A DNA stretch of 64,000 nt, taken from the IMG/VR virus record IMGVR_UViG_3300037189_016726, positions 22,751 to 86,750 of that record; one strand, given 5' to 3'. How positions within the stretch are numbered: position 1 is the first letter of the stretch; every line of letters starts with the position of its first letter. The position numbers and the translations under genes are program-made. This DNA comes from a virus. The notes beneath the pieces were generated by a model. It was not told the origin of the DNA and ran no database searches. It saw only the letters and a program-made list of their open reading frames with translations. Positions 51,498 to 59,450 of the stretch are shown one piece after another.

Positions 51498-52633
51498 TAA
51501 ATACTCCTATCGAAATGAGTTCTGTTTACACGAATAAATTCAGCACATTTAGGTAAATCTTTAAGAGAGTCTGCACCAACATAAGCACAAGCACTTCGTA
51601 TACCGCCTAATATATCTAGCATTATATCAGACACATACCCCTTATATGGAACGGATAATGTTCTTCCCTCGCTTGATCTATAATTCTTAATTCCACCATA
51701 CTTCTCTTGAGCTTTGTGTGAACTCATTCCATAAAACGTTAATGATTTTTTCCTTCGCTCTGTATTATAGCCGGGATCAAATGGTTGCCACCATTCTGAT
51801 TTTGTTGATCCATCATTATTAATGATCGCACTACGATACTCATACTCCCATTCGCCTTCGCACTCGTCTGAACCGGCAAGCATTCCACCAAGCATCACAA
51901 AGTCCGCATTGGCCGCAAAAGCCTTTACAACGTCTGCTGGAGTCCTACAGCCACCATCTGCACAAATCAATCCCATACGCTTGTCTTCGCTCTTTAAACC
52001 GTGGGCCGCATGTCCACACTCTATTATAGCTGAAAGTTGTGGATATCCAACACCAGTTTTTAATCTTGTTGTACAAGCTGAACCGGGACCAATTCCTATC
52101 TTAACAATATCAACTCCACCATGAAGAATTAGTTCTTGTACCATTTCTGGAGTACATACATTGCCAGCCATTATAATTGGATGAGTACCAAAAGTATCTC
52201 TAACTTTTCTACAAAAATCTACAAAATTATCTGTATAGCCATTAGCTACATCAATACAAATATTTGGAATAACTCCTGTTTTATACCATACTTGATTTAA
52301 TTTATCAATCTCGCTATTGTTAATTCCCATACTATGCCAACAATGATTAGTATCTAATGGCATTGGTTCTGGACGATCAAAATAGTCACTAGCCTTATAA
52401 TGTTTATGTAAACATGTTATAGCTTTAAACTTTTGTAGAGCTTGAGCCATAGAGAATGTGCCAATAGAATCCATATTAGCAGCAATTATTGGTATTCCAC
52501 TCCAATGTTGATCTGAATGATAAAAAGAATATCGTTTATCAAGCAACACACTGACCCTTGATGCCGCTTGCGATCTCTGTGGAACGAGTAAGACATCATC
52601 AAAATCTAATTTGGTTTCAGTACTAATTTTCAT
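51497..52633 (-). CDS. guaC: GMP reductase (GuaC-type)
   Basis: The 378-residue TIM-barrel enzyme has the IMPDH/GMPR catalytic loop GIGPGSACTTR (Cys187) and the flap-proximal CADGGCRTPADVVKAF. FVMLGGMLAGSDE and the TGVGYPQLSAI segment match GMP reductase rather than IMPDH, and no CBS domain is inserted. It converts GMP to IMP with NADPH. A phage copy may rebalance purines or feed adenine or modified-base synthesis. It lies beside tRNA-Tyr and the CmoB-like gene. Confidence 0.88.
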   Translation of the reverse strand: MKISTETKLDFDDVLLVPQRSQAASRVSVLLDKRYSFYHSDQHWSGIPIIAANMDSIGTFSMAQALQKFKAITCLHKHYKASDYFDRPEPMPLDTNHCWHSMGINNSEIDKLNQVWYKTGVIPNICIDVANGYTDNFVDFCRKVRDTFGTHPIIMAGNVCTPEMVQELILHGGVDIVKIGIGPGSACTTRLKTGVGYPQLSAIIECGHAAHGLKSEDKRMGLICADGGCRTPADVVKAFAANADFVMLGGMLAGSDECEGEWEYEYRSAIINNDGSTKSEWWQPFDPGYNTERRKKSLTFYGMSSHKAQEKYGGIKNYRSSEGRTLSVPYKGYVSDIMLDILGGIRSACAYVGADSLKDLPKCAEFIRVNRTHFDRSI

Positions 52634-52660
52634 TTACATAATCCTTTGATTTTAAAATAG

Positions 52661-52742
52661 TCGTGGATGTAGGATTCGAACCTACGAAGCTAATAGCATT
52701 TGATTTACAGTCAAACTCCTTTGACCGCTCGGAAAATCCACG
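52661..52742 (-). tRNA. tRNA-Tyr (anticodon GTA)
   Basis: On the minus strand an 82-base class II tRNA folds: acceptor CGTGGAT/ATCCACG, D-stem TCC/GGA, anticodon stem TTTGA/TCAAA with loop CTGTAAA (anticodon GTA), a long variable arm and T-stem GTAGG/CCTAC around TTCGAAT. The discriminator is A. CCA is not encoded. It sits between GMP reductase and the rIIB hairpin. Confidence 0.93.
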
Positions 52743-52747
52743 ATTAA

Positions 52748-52785
52748 GAGTAAACGGGGTGAGTTTCCCCATCCCCGTTATACTC
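52748..52785 (-). terminator. Hairpin after rIIB-like gene
   Basis: GAGTA/TACTC and AACGGGG/CCCCGTT pairs form a 12-bp stem with one bulge, just after the rIIB-like stop and ahead of tRNA-Tyr. The minus-strand tail is only weakly U-rich, so it could be a terminator or a processing site between mRNA and tRNA. Confidence 0.65.
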
Positions 52786-52797
52786 TCAAACATTCAA

Positions 52798-53664
52798 TCA
52801 AACACTCATCAACTTCTTACTAAGAACAGAATTGATCTTGTCAAGCTTCGCGGTAACTTCAACGATCCATTCGCGGTTACGCTTCTTAGTTGCCATATAA
52901 GCCTTGTCCTGCTCTGTCATATGAATGATCTTATCGAAAACGCTATCAAACTTAGATACAACTTCGTAGCGACAAGTACGGAGCTTTTGAAACTTATGAT
53001 CGGTAGGAACGCTAACAACGTCGCGGGGATTAACCTTGCAAATCATAAGCTGATTTCCACCATCGTTATCGCCATCTTCATCAAGATTAATACCACCATA
53101 AGATTTAGCATAGTCGATAGCCCCAACATGCAATCCCTTACCACAACCATTATCACGATTACCATCAACCTGACTACGAGGCACAGAGCATACGCTACCT
53201 ACTGAATTATCAAACTTACCAGAGTAAATATCTTTGTAATCTGGGCGAACAGCTTTATATGCTAAGAAATGTCCATCCATAGTGATAGGCATATGCTTAT
53301 TCTCCATGAAGTCGAACAATTCAACGATAGCATGATCAGAAGGATTCTGGCTCATATTATCAAGGAAGTTAAGCATCGGCTCAAAGGGAAAACCCTGCTT
53401 GACCATATCCAGAATTGTACTGGTGAACATGTTGGGCATCTTAATACCGTCCCAATTCAGAACACCATCCGCACAATTCACATAGCCTTCGCAATAAGAA
53501 TTCAGATGAGACACGATATCGTAGCAAGCTTCGAAATGCTCAACATTATTATTCTTAAGATGATTGACTAGTTTATTATAATTTGGGTGAGCCTTACCAA
53601 AGTTATAGGTTTCACCGCTGACCACCGCTGTTACGTTACCGTCATTTGCAATAATATATTTCAT
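52798..53664 (-). CDS. rIIB-like protein
   Basis: The 288-residue protein matches the T4 rIIB family pattern: FLDNMSQNPSDHAIVELFDF, MPITMDGHFLAYKAV, DIYSGKFDNSVGS, VPRSQVD and CGKGLHVGAIDYAKSYGG. With rIIA upstream it should form the known membrane-associated pair affecting lysis and exclusion. Codons are noticeably richer in C/G third positions than in neighbours. It is 24 bases downstream of rIIA and ends at a hairpin. Confidence 0.88.
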   Translation of the reverse strand: MKYIIANDGNVTAVVSGETYNFGKAHPNYNKLVNHLKNNNVEHFEACYDIVSHLNSYCEGYVNCADGVLNWDGIKMPNMFTSTILDMVKQGFPFEPMLNFLDNMSQNPSDHAIVELFDFMENKHMPITMDGHFLAYKAVRPDYKDIYSGKFDNSVGSVCSVPRSQVDGNRDNGCGKGLHVGAIDYAKSYGGINLDEDGDNDGGNQLMICKVNPRDVVSVPTDHKFQKLRTCRYEVVSKFDSVFDKIIHMTEQDKAYMATKKRNREWIVEVTAKLDKINSVLSKKLMSV

Positions 53665-53688
53665 AGTTCTACTCCTAGTTTAGACCTT

Positions 53689-55791
53689 TCACAGTGTGTT
53701 ATTGATCCCGTCGATATAATCGGCCACAAGTTGCTTATCACTCTTATCCCATACATTACCAGCAAACTTGAGCATGGGATACTTCTTCATTTCATTATCA
53801 AAATCTTTAGAGAACTTTTCAGTGTTGATTTTCACGTTGCTAAAATTAATGCTTTGAACATTGGGAAGTCTCTGTGCCATATACTCAATAGTATACATGT
53901 CGCCTGAGATGTTGTCAACCCTCTGCTTATACTCATTATACTCAGCCATGATCTGCTTTGCTTTAGAATCGGTTTTGGTCATTTCAAGAATTTCAAACCA
54001 TCGATAGTTCCTAGAAATAGAAAGTGCATTACGATGATTAACCTCAATAATATCGTCGTGGTGCTTTTCAACAGCATCTGAGAAAATATTTTCAAGCAAT
54101 CTGCAACCATTAGTCCAATTATCACGCTGTTCAAGCTTTCGATTCTTAACTACCGATGGCTTAACAACATAAAAAGTTGCGTCACCAATAGTTTCACGAT
54201 AATGCTGATGAATAAAGTTTAGAGCATTTGTAACATAGCTGATATCAATATGTGAATGTCCAATCTGCACAGAATCCTTCGACTCAATAAAATAGTGGGC
54301 ATTTTCAAACTTAACACTCATGTTGCACACTTCAAACTTCCCAGTTTCTTCATTGTAAACTTGAACATGAACCGCTGGACCGCCATCTGAGCTACCAGAA
54401 CTTTGACGATTATATTCAACCTTGGGAAGAGTTGATGTAAGAATAACATCGTCCTTGGTTGCTCCACCCATGATTTCATAGAGTTTGCAACTGTCAACAG
54501 TTTCCTTGTCGGTAATTTTATAGTAGTAGCAAGACTGACCATCATGAGCATCACGAATCATTTGACGAACTCGACTAACGCCACCCCTAGCCAAATCATC
54601 AATGATAAACTTTGTTTTGGTAGAGAAGAACATATTCTCAACACTCTTCTTAACATCAATCTTTTTACGCCACTGTGATCGTTCAAAAATATCGACGCTA
54701 CAATCTTTGATGCTAACGCTTTCAGCAGCATTACTATCAAAAAGCTTGGTATCATTCCAAGTAAGGGATTTGTGCAGCGATTCAACAGCGCTCTTGATAG
54801 AGTGGCACTGGTCGCTAACCTGTACATATTTCTTACGTGCTTTGAACAAAGACGGTTGACTCTTAATTTCTTCTTGAATCTTAATCGCAATTTCTTCAGC
54901 AATAGTTTTTGCCATATTGATGATATTAGCTTTAGTTTCCTTGCTATAAGACAAAGATTCACGGCTGGGAGTAATGTCAACATCACCTATCTTCACGAAA
55001 AGACGCAGACCACTAGAATATTGAATAAAATTTACAGTCTTATCATCAAGACCAGTATTCATCAATTGATAATGGTCGAGAGGATACGCAATCTGACCCA
55101 TAATGATCAGATTATCAGACTCGTTATCATCGAAATACCAATTATTTCCCTCAAGAACCTTTTCGGGACTTTCATAGCTAATAGATTCACCAATGAATTT
55201 GGGGCGAACCTTAAAAAACTCATAGACTTTATGAGCCTCACGAACAAATCGGCTAACGTCGCTATCTTGAACGCTAATAGAAACCTTGATACCATTAGGC
55301 TCAGATGTTTCAAAAGTATCCATCAGAGAGAATACGGGACTACCATCCTCATTCTTATAGGCAGTATAAAGTCTACGCTGACCATCAAGAAAAGCCTCAA
55401 CGGTAAAGCTATCAGAATAAGCAAAGGGAGCCTTGCTACCAAGACCAAGGCAACCAACAGCATCATTGCTATTGTTTCGCGTACTGCGGAAATATGTTGT
55501 ATAAAGTTGCATACAGCTATCGTGATCCATACTGGTGCCATAGTCACGAATAAAGAATGTAGGTTCAAGCTGCGTGGGCAGATGAACATCGAACGGAACG
55601 CTAACCTTGCCAGCCTCAACGTGCGAATCGTATGCGTTGGTAGAAAGCTCACGAACAACGGCGAGAATCTTGTTAGAATAAAGACCGTCAGATAGAATGA
55701 AAAATGCCTTGGATGAAGCTTCGATACTGAACTTCGACTCTTCAAAATTACCAGACTTTTCAATTGTGTGTGTGCCAGCGTGAAGTTTCAT
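53689..55791 (-). CDS. rIIA-like GHKL ATPase
   Basis: The 700-residue protein has a GHKL ATP-binding domain: VRELSTNAYDSH (E48, N52, D55), RDYGTSMDH and CLGLGSKAPFAY near 114-124. The remaining 500 residues match rIIA proteins in size and helical content. It is the upstream partner of the rIIB-like gene. A TTGACA/TACAAT promoter precedes it. Codon use is GC-richer than in surrounding genes, suggesting high early expression or foreign origin. Confidence 0.88.
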   Translation of the reverse strand: MKLHAGTHTIEKSGNFEESKFSIEASSKAFFILSDGLYSNKILAVVRELSTNAYDSHVEAGKVSVPFDVHLPTQLEPTFFIRDYGTSMDHDSCMQLYTTYFRSTRNNSNDAVGCLGLGSKAPFAYSDSFTVEAFLDGQRRLYTAYKNEDGSPVFSLMDTFETSEPNGIKVSISVQDSDVSRFVREAHKVYEFFKVRPKFIGESISYESPEKVLEGNNWYFDDNESDNLIIMGQIAYPLDHYQLMNTGLDDKTVNFIQYSSGLRLFVKIGDVDITPSRESLSYSKETKANIINMAKTIAEEIAIKIQEEIKSQPSLFKARKKYVQVSDQCHSIKSAVESLHKSLTWNDTKLFDSNAAESVSIKDCSVDIFERSQWRKKIDVKKSVENMFFSTKTKFIIDDLARGGVSRVRQMIRDAHDGQSCYYYKITDKETVDSCKLYEIMGGATKDDVILTSTLPKVEYNRQSSGSSDGGPAVHVQVYNEETGKFEVCNMSVKFENAHYFIESKDSVQIGHSHIDISYVTNALNFIHQHYRETIGDATFYVVKPSVVKNRKLEQRDNWTNGCRLLENIFSDAVEKHHDDIIEVNHRNALSISRNYRWFEILEMTKTDSKAKQIMAEYNEYKQRVDNISGDMYTIEYMAQRLPNVQSINFSNVKINTEKFSKDFDNEMKKYPMLKFAGNVWDKSDKQLVADYIDGINNTL

Positions 55792-55836
55792 AATTGGTTA
55801 TCTCCTTAAAAGTGCTAATTGACTGAATGTGCTTTG

Positions 55837-55864
55837 ATTGTACACTATGTATCGGCGTTGTCAA
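55837..55864 (-). promoter_or_regulatory. Strong sigma70-type promoter for rIIA-rIIB
   Basis: TTGACA (55859-55864, minus strand) and TACAAT (55837-55842) with a 16-base spacer lie about 45 bases before the rIIA start. An AAGGAG ribosome site follows. It is the best consensus promoter in the window and probably an early one. Confidence 0.85.
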
Positions 55865-55884
55865 TGGGTGGGCTTGAAAAAATT

Positions 55885-56184
55885 TTATCCGTTCTGGTAT
55901 ACGCAAAAAGATATGGGTTCTAAGTCAAAATCACTTATTTCCCCATCAACAAACTCTTCCCATTCAGAAAGGAATTGATCTAAAAGTTGAATATCCTCTT
56001 CACAATATCTATAAGATAGATAGTCATCTATATCATCTTCCCAGATTATAATCCCATCTCTTCCAACATCAATATCTCGTACATCTCTCTTAAAGAATCT
56101 TGCACTCAAATATTGAAGTGGGGATGTAGCTGGATTTTTAACTGCCCTAATAATATCACTCTCAGACATATCAAGCTTGATCAT
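55885..56184 (-). CDS. Unknown acidic protein (99 aa)
   Basis: The product is acidic with a helical N-terminus (MSESDIIRAVKNPA) and Asp/Glu-rich strands (IIIWEDDIDDYLSY, then EEFVDGEISDFDLEP). No motif is recognised. It lies between the HNH nuclease gene and the rIIA promoter region. The direction and spacing fit the thyX operon end. Confidence 0.6.
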   Translation of the reverse strand: MIKLDMSESDIIRAVKNPATSPLQYLSARFFKRDVRDIDVGRDGIIIWEDDIDDYLSYRYCEEDIQLLDQFLSEWEEFVDGEISDFDLEPISFCVYQNG

Positions 56185-56205
56185 TTTTCACCTAAATAAA
56201 TTTTG

Positions 56206-56808
56206 TTACATTTTTTCATGATGTAAATCATAGATTCGTTTTACATGTGCAAAAAAATCTTTTTGCGAAAACGTTCTCTTGCTAGAATTACAATCAAAAC
56301 AACAACTAACAATATTATCTAAATTGTACCCATCGTTATTATCGATTCTGTCTAAACCGTTATATACATAATCTCCACTAGTTTTACCTTGACCTTTTAT
56401 TATTCTATGAGGCTCTCTCCCGCAATAATAACATGGATTTTTTGTAAATTGTTTAAACTCTATTTTTGATAATGCAAAAGATAAATTTCTTTTTTCTGCA
56501 CTTTTAAGATACTGATAATATAAATTATTGAATGCTGATTCTCCTTGATCTAACTGCCAAGTCATATTCCTATCTTTTTTTATTTTCCATGTTTTAGAAT
56601 CTCTAGAAACACATCCGCAACTTGCGGTTCTTTCTCTTTTTAAGATGTTGTTTCTCATCCATTTCTTTTTTCCGCACAGTCTACAATAAACTTCAGACCA
56701 TCCACGTTTTGTTTGAGTTTTACCTTCTATTATAGTTTTTGTATTTATTACTTCTAAATTATCATAACCTATAATATCACCTATTTTTAGACTTTTATTC
56801 CTTGGCAT
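56206..56808 (-). CDS. HNH homing-type endonuclease
   Basis: I choose ATG 56808 (MPRNKSLKIGDIIGY) behind AGGAGAC over an upstream start inside the palindrome. An N-terminal zinc-binding part (CRLCGKKKW, then TASCGC) precedes an HNH domain: CYYCGRE, NGLDRIDNNDGYNLDNIVSCC and CNSSKRTFSQKDFF. It is 200 residues. It follows thyX directly with a palindrome at the junction, consistent with a mobile insertion. Homing is inferred. Confidence 0.88.
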   Translation of the reverse strand: MPRNKSLKIGDIIGYDNLEVINTKTIIEGKTQTKRGWSEVYCRLCGKKKWMRNNILKRERTASCGCVSRDSKTWKIKKDRNMTWQLDQGESAFNNLYYQYLKSAEKRNLSFALSKIEFKQFTKNPCYYCGREPHRIIKGQGKTSGDYVYNGLDRIDNNDGYNLDNIVSCCFDCNSSKRTFSQKDFFAHVKRIYDLHHEKM

Positions 56809-56821
56809 AATAGTGTCTCCT

Positions 56822-56850
56822 AGAATGTATATATGTATAGTATACATTCT
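56822..56850. repeat. Inverted repeat between thyX and HNH gene
   Basis: AGAATGTATA (56822-56831) and TATACATTCT (56841-56850) are perfect inverted copies around a nine-base centre. They cover the last bases of thyX and the space before the HNH ribosome site. It may be a terminator, operator or insertion scar. Confidence 0.75.
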
Positions 56851-57506
56851 TATATACACCATTCTTTTTCAAACTCTCCCAAAGCTTCAGAAGTTAATGG
56901 TAATTGCTGGCAAAATATATTTTTGCAGCCTTTAGCAATATCAATGTGTTCTTTTTGAGTACCGTGCTTTTCTCTTAATGCTATATATGTAATCCATGAT
57001 CTTATTGAACCGCTAACGTATAATCTTGTTGGAGTTGCTAATGGCAATACAAACCTTGCACATTCTTTAGCTATTCCATCAGATATCATACCATCATAAA
57101 TAGCCTTGGCTTTAGAAAAATGTTCACGAATTTTGGTGTTCCATTTTACTTTAGTCTCATCGGATATGTCATCAATGCTATTCTGGCGATTCTTATTGTC
57201 TTGTCGCCTTAATTCAAATAGTGGAATATCTTCTGACAAGAGTGTAGCATCTGCATATCGTTGGCTGAACTCTTGAAATGTAAAACTACGATGACGAAGA
57301 ATCTGTGCCGCAATACCTCTTGTAGTATTAATCTCTACTGTCATAAAAGCTTGCTCAAATATACTCCAATGCTCATGCATAATACAATATTTTAATAGTT
57401 TTGCTATATTATCATTATTTTGTCCACTCGGGTTTGATACTCTAGCACAATATGCCATAAGTTTTTCTGCGTCAGAAGTGATACTAATTAGTTTTACATA
57501 GCTCAT
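56850..57506 (-). CDS. thyX: Flavin-dependent thymidylate synthase ThyX
   Basis: The ThyX motif RHRxxxxxxxSxR is present as LRHRSFTFQEFSQRYAD (R71, H72, R73; S81, R83). The 218-residue length is normal. It makes dTMP from dUMP with folate and NADPH, using dUMP from dCMP deaminase and dUTPase. It overlaps the gene upstream by four bases. A TTGACA/TATCAT promoter heads this small operon. Confidence 0.93.
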   Translation of the reverse strand: MSYVKLISITSDAEKLMAYCARVSNPSGQNNDNIAKLLKYCIMHEHWSIFEQAFMTVEINTTRGIAAQILRHRSFTFQEFSQRYADATLLSEDIPLFELRRQDNKNRQNSIDDISDETKVKWNTKIREHFSKAKAIYDGMISDGIAKECARFVLPLATPTRLYVSGSIRSWITYIALREKHGTQKEHIDIAKGCKNIFCQQLPLTSEALGEFEKEWCI

Positions 57507-57859
57507 TTCTGCATTAACTCCTGATGTGACATTATTTTCTTATATGAAAATCCCATTCCAAACCCCTGCATATAAGACCGTTTTATTAAATCTAGATTTT
57601 CTAACTGTTCTTCTATGCTTTCTCTATTTTCTCTAGCCCAATTTATAAAACTAGATTCTTCATCAGAAATATCATTTGGGCCGATATCTGATGGATATAC
57701 ATACTCATATGAGTAAGCTACTTGCCTTAGCCTAGTATCGATTGTACCAAATACAATAACCCCACCTTCTTTATAGATACTTGTTACAACAACATCGTCT
57801 ATAAATGTATTAACTAGATGATCTCCAACCTTAACATTTAGTGCTTGATCAATTCTCAT
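57503..57859 (-). CDS. Unknown protein upstream of thyX
   Basis: The 118-residue protein starts with a beta domain (LNVKVGDHLVNTFIDDVVVTSIY) and ends helical (YMQGFGMGFSYKKIMSHQELMQ). It is coupled to thyX by four bases and overlaps the gene upstream by 11. No family is recognised. Confidence 0.6.
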   Translation of the reverse strand: MRIDQALNVKVGDHLVNTFIDDVVVTSIYKEGGVIVFGTIDTRLRQVAYSYEYVYPSDIGPNDISDEESSFINWARENRESIEEQLENLDLIKRSYMQGFGMGFSYKKIMSHQELMQK

Positions 57860-58103
57860 TTGGTGTTATCCTGCTATCTATGTTATCTTTGTATTTAGAT
57901 GTATACGCATTGTAAGCATCTTCTAAGCTTTCTGCCATTCTCAATATCCACAAATCTTCGTTGTTAACGATTTCGTGTGAATCTAAATCTTCAATAAGAT
58001 ATTCAAGAAGATGTAAATATCCAACATCTTGAATCAAGTTTTTAATTTTTTGCTTATTTTCTAAATAAGCTGATTTTTTAGTATAATTTTTTGTATTTAA
58101 CAT
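57849..58103 (-). CDS. Small helical protein, first gene of thyX operon
   Basis: The 84-residue protein is helical and charged (KKSAYLENKQKIKNLIQDVG, LLEYLIEDLDSHEIV, RMAESLEDAYNAYTSKY). It is the first gene after the promoter at 58142-58170. It overlaps the next gene by 11 bases. No family is recognised. Confidence 0.6.
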   Translation of the reverse strand: MLNTKNYTKKSAYLENKQKIKNLIQDVGYLHLLEYLIEDLDSHEIVNNEDLWILRMAESLEDAYNAYTSKYKDNIDSRITPNEN

Positions 58104-58141
58104 TTTAATTCAATTGTTTGCGGTTCTCAATGCCTACCAAT

Positions 58142-58170
58142 ATGATAGCCAACAAAAGCAACTTTGTCAA
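58142..58170 (-). promoter_or_regulatory. Sigma70-type promoter for thyX operon
   Basis: TTGACA (58165-58170, minus strand) and TATCAT (58142-58147) with a 17-base spacer lie 38 bases before the first gene of the operon, in the 152-base gap left by the HNH gene. The boxes are consensus or near it. Confidence 0.8.
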
Positions 58171-58255
58171 CAGGAATTAAAAAATTTTGAAATATGTGGA
58201 TAAAAATCCTAATATATACCCTAAACAAAAATAATCAATTACAACAATAAAAATG

Positions 58256-58579
58256 CTAGGGTCTATTTTTAATTTTTTCATAGTAAATCTTGCAATCCTT
58301 TACAACGTTTTCATTCCAACTTTGATAGTTCATTAAATGACCAAACACAAGATGGCAAGGGTAATCACATAAAGATATCAAATTTTCTGGGGCTAATTCT
58401 AATTCTGGATTTGAGTGAAATGGTTTTATGTGATGAACTTGTATATTTTTATTTTTGCCGCAAGCAGCACAGTTAGGATTATTTTCCAAATGTTCTTTTC
58501 TTACTCTTGACCACGATCCAGACCTAGTTAAGTAATCGTCTATTTTGAACAAGGACTTGAATAATTTTTCGAAGATCAT
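58256..58579 (-). CDS. HNH endonuclease, small type
   Basis: I choose ATG 58579, whose ATGA overlaps the protease stop. The 107-residue protein has an HNH core: CAACGKNKNIQVHHIKPFHSN, then ENLISLCDYPCHLVFG. HNH proteins of this size are found in phages as homing or packaging-linked nucleases. No terminase lies beside it, so a free-standing role is more likely. Confidence 0.85.
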   Translation of the reverse strand: MIFEKLFKSLFKIDDYLTRSGSWSRVRKEHLENNPNCAACGKNKNIQVHHIKPFHSNPELELAPENLISLCDYPCHLVFGHLMNYQSWNENVVKDCKIYYEKIKNRP

Positions 58580-59343
58580 TTGTCTTGTTCTGCTTTTTCT
58601 ATAGCTTGCATTGCTTCTTTTATCCACTCAATAAATAAACTTACTCTTGTATGTCCTGACCAATCATCAATATTAGAATCTAGTTTCTTATCTTCTGTAA
58701 AAACGCAAGAGTGAATTCCTGCTAATTTATTATCTATAAATAGCCCACCACCGCTATCGCCATGACATATCAAAAATTCTAAACTGGTTCTTTTACCGTT
58801 TTTTAAGGAGCATATTAGCAAATCGCGGTCAATTGTGTCTATTATATTTGAACCGCCCCTTTTTATATCATCGATTTTTCTTTCTAAATTTTGAAAAGCT
58901 CCAGTGACTCCAAATCCAGCCATGCTGCAAATTTTACCAACTTCATCGCTTTTTGTATATAATTCTGGATAAAATCCTATATTAGCATCTTGTTCTAAAT
59001 GACCTATACCAATATCGTATTTTCCAAAATTATTTTCTTCGTATGATCCGTGATGAGCTATAAAATCTATAGGTATTGTTTTTTCACCAATAATAATTCG
59101 ACATTTTTTACTGCCCTTTAATACGTGTGCGGCTGTCAAAATCCATCTTGGTTTAATAACTACTGCTGATGCATAAAAATAGGTGCTTTTTTCATTATCA
59201 TAATTACCCTCTATTTTTACTACAGATTCATGTTTATTTCCATATTCTATATATTTAGAATCTGGTATATTTTGATCTATTGTACCACCTAAAAGATTAA
59301 GCGGGAAAAGCCCTAGAATTAAGGCTATTAATATTTTGTACAC
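58576..59343 (-). CDS. Secreted trypsin-like serine protease
   Basis: The start is GTG 59343 with AAAGGAG seven bases upstream. A signal peptide (MYKILIALILGLFPLNLLGG) leads to a trypsin domain with H73 (TAAHVL), D110 (YDIGIGHL) and S197 (CHGDSGGGL). At 255 residues it is a complete S1 protease. It should act outside the cytoplasmic membrane, on host-surface proteins or during release. Exported proteases are unusual in phages. Confidence 0.88.
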   Translation of the reverse strand: MYKILIALILGLFPLNLLGGTIDQNIPDSKYIEYGNKHESVVKIEGNYDNEKSTYFYASAVVIKPRWILTAAHVLKGSKKCRIIIGEKTIPIDFIAHHGSYEENNFGKYDIGIGHLEQDANIGFYPELYTKSDEVGKICSMAGFGVTGAFQNLERKIDDIKRGGSNIIDTIDRDLLICSLKNGKRTSLEFLICHGDSGGGLFIDNKLAGIHSCVFTEDKKLDSNIDDWSGHTRVSLFIEWIKEAMQAIEKAEQDK

Positions 59344-59369
59344 AACGTGTCTCCTTTGAATAAAGGGCC

Positions 59370-59398
59370 ATTATATGTATACACTATATTAAACATAA
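59370..59398 (-). promoter_or_regulatory. Candidate promoter for secreted protease
   Basis: A perfect TATAAT (59370-59375, minus strand) lies just before the protease ribosome site and directly after the upstream terminator hairpin. The -35 region (TTATGT, 59393-59398) is a poor match. The leader would be short. Confidence 0.4.
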
Positions 59399-59399
59399 A

Positions 59400-59422
59400 G
59401 GGGTAGCCACCAAGGCCACCCC
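59400..59422 (-). terminator. Hairpin terminator after Ig-like protein gene
   Basis: GGGGTAGCC (59400-59408) pairs with GGCCACCCC (59414-59422) with one mismatch around a five-base loop. On the minus strand TTTA and an A/T-rich stretch follow. It lies between the Ig-like gene and the secreted protease gene. Confidence 0.75.
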
Positions 59423-59450
59423 AGTACGTTTTACATACTTAAAGCTATAT

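Noticed and set aside
51497-52633. IMP dehydrogenase
   Set aside because: No CBS insertion, and the TGVGYPQLSAI and GGMLAGSDE segments fit GMP reductase better.
52663-53205. 180-codon plus-strand frame over tRNA-Tyr and rIIB
   Set aside because: It covers a tRNA, a hairpin and an rIIB-like gene in antisense, and starts inside the tRNA. Not coding.
54772-55695. 307-codon plus-strand frame across the rIIA-like gene
   Set aside because: It runs antisense to a clear GHKL gene with conserved motifs, and its sequence has no recognisable domain or start signal. It arises from the codon bias of rIIA.
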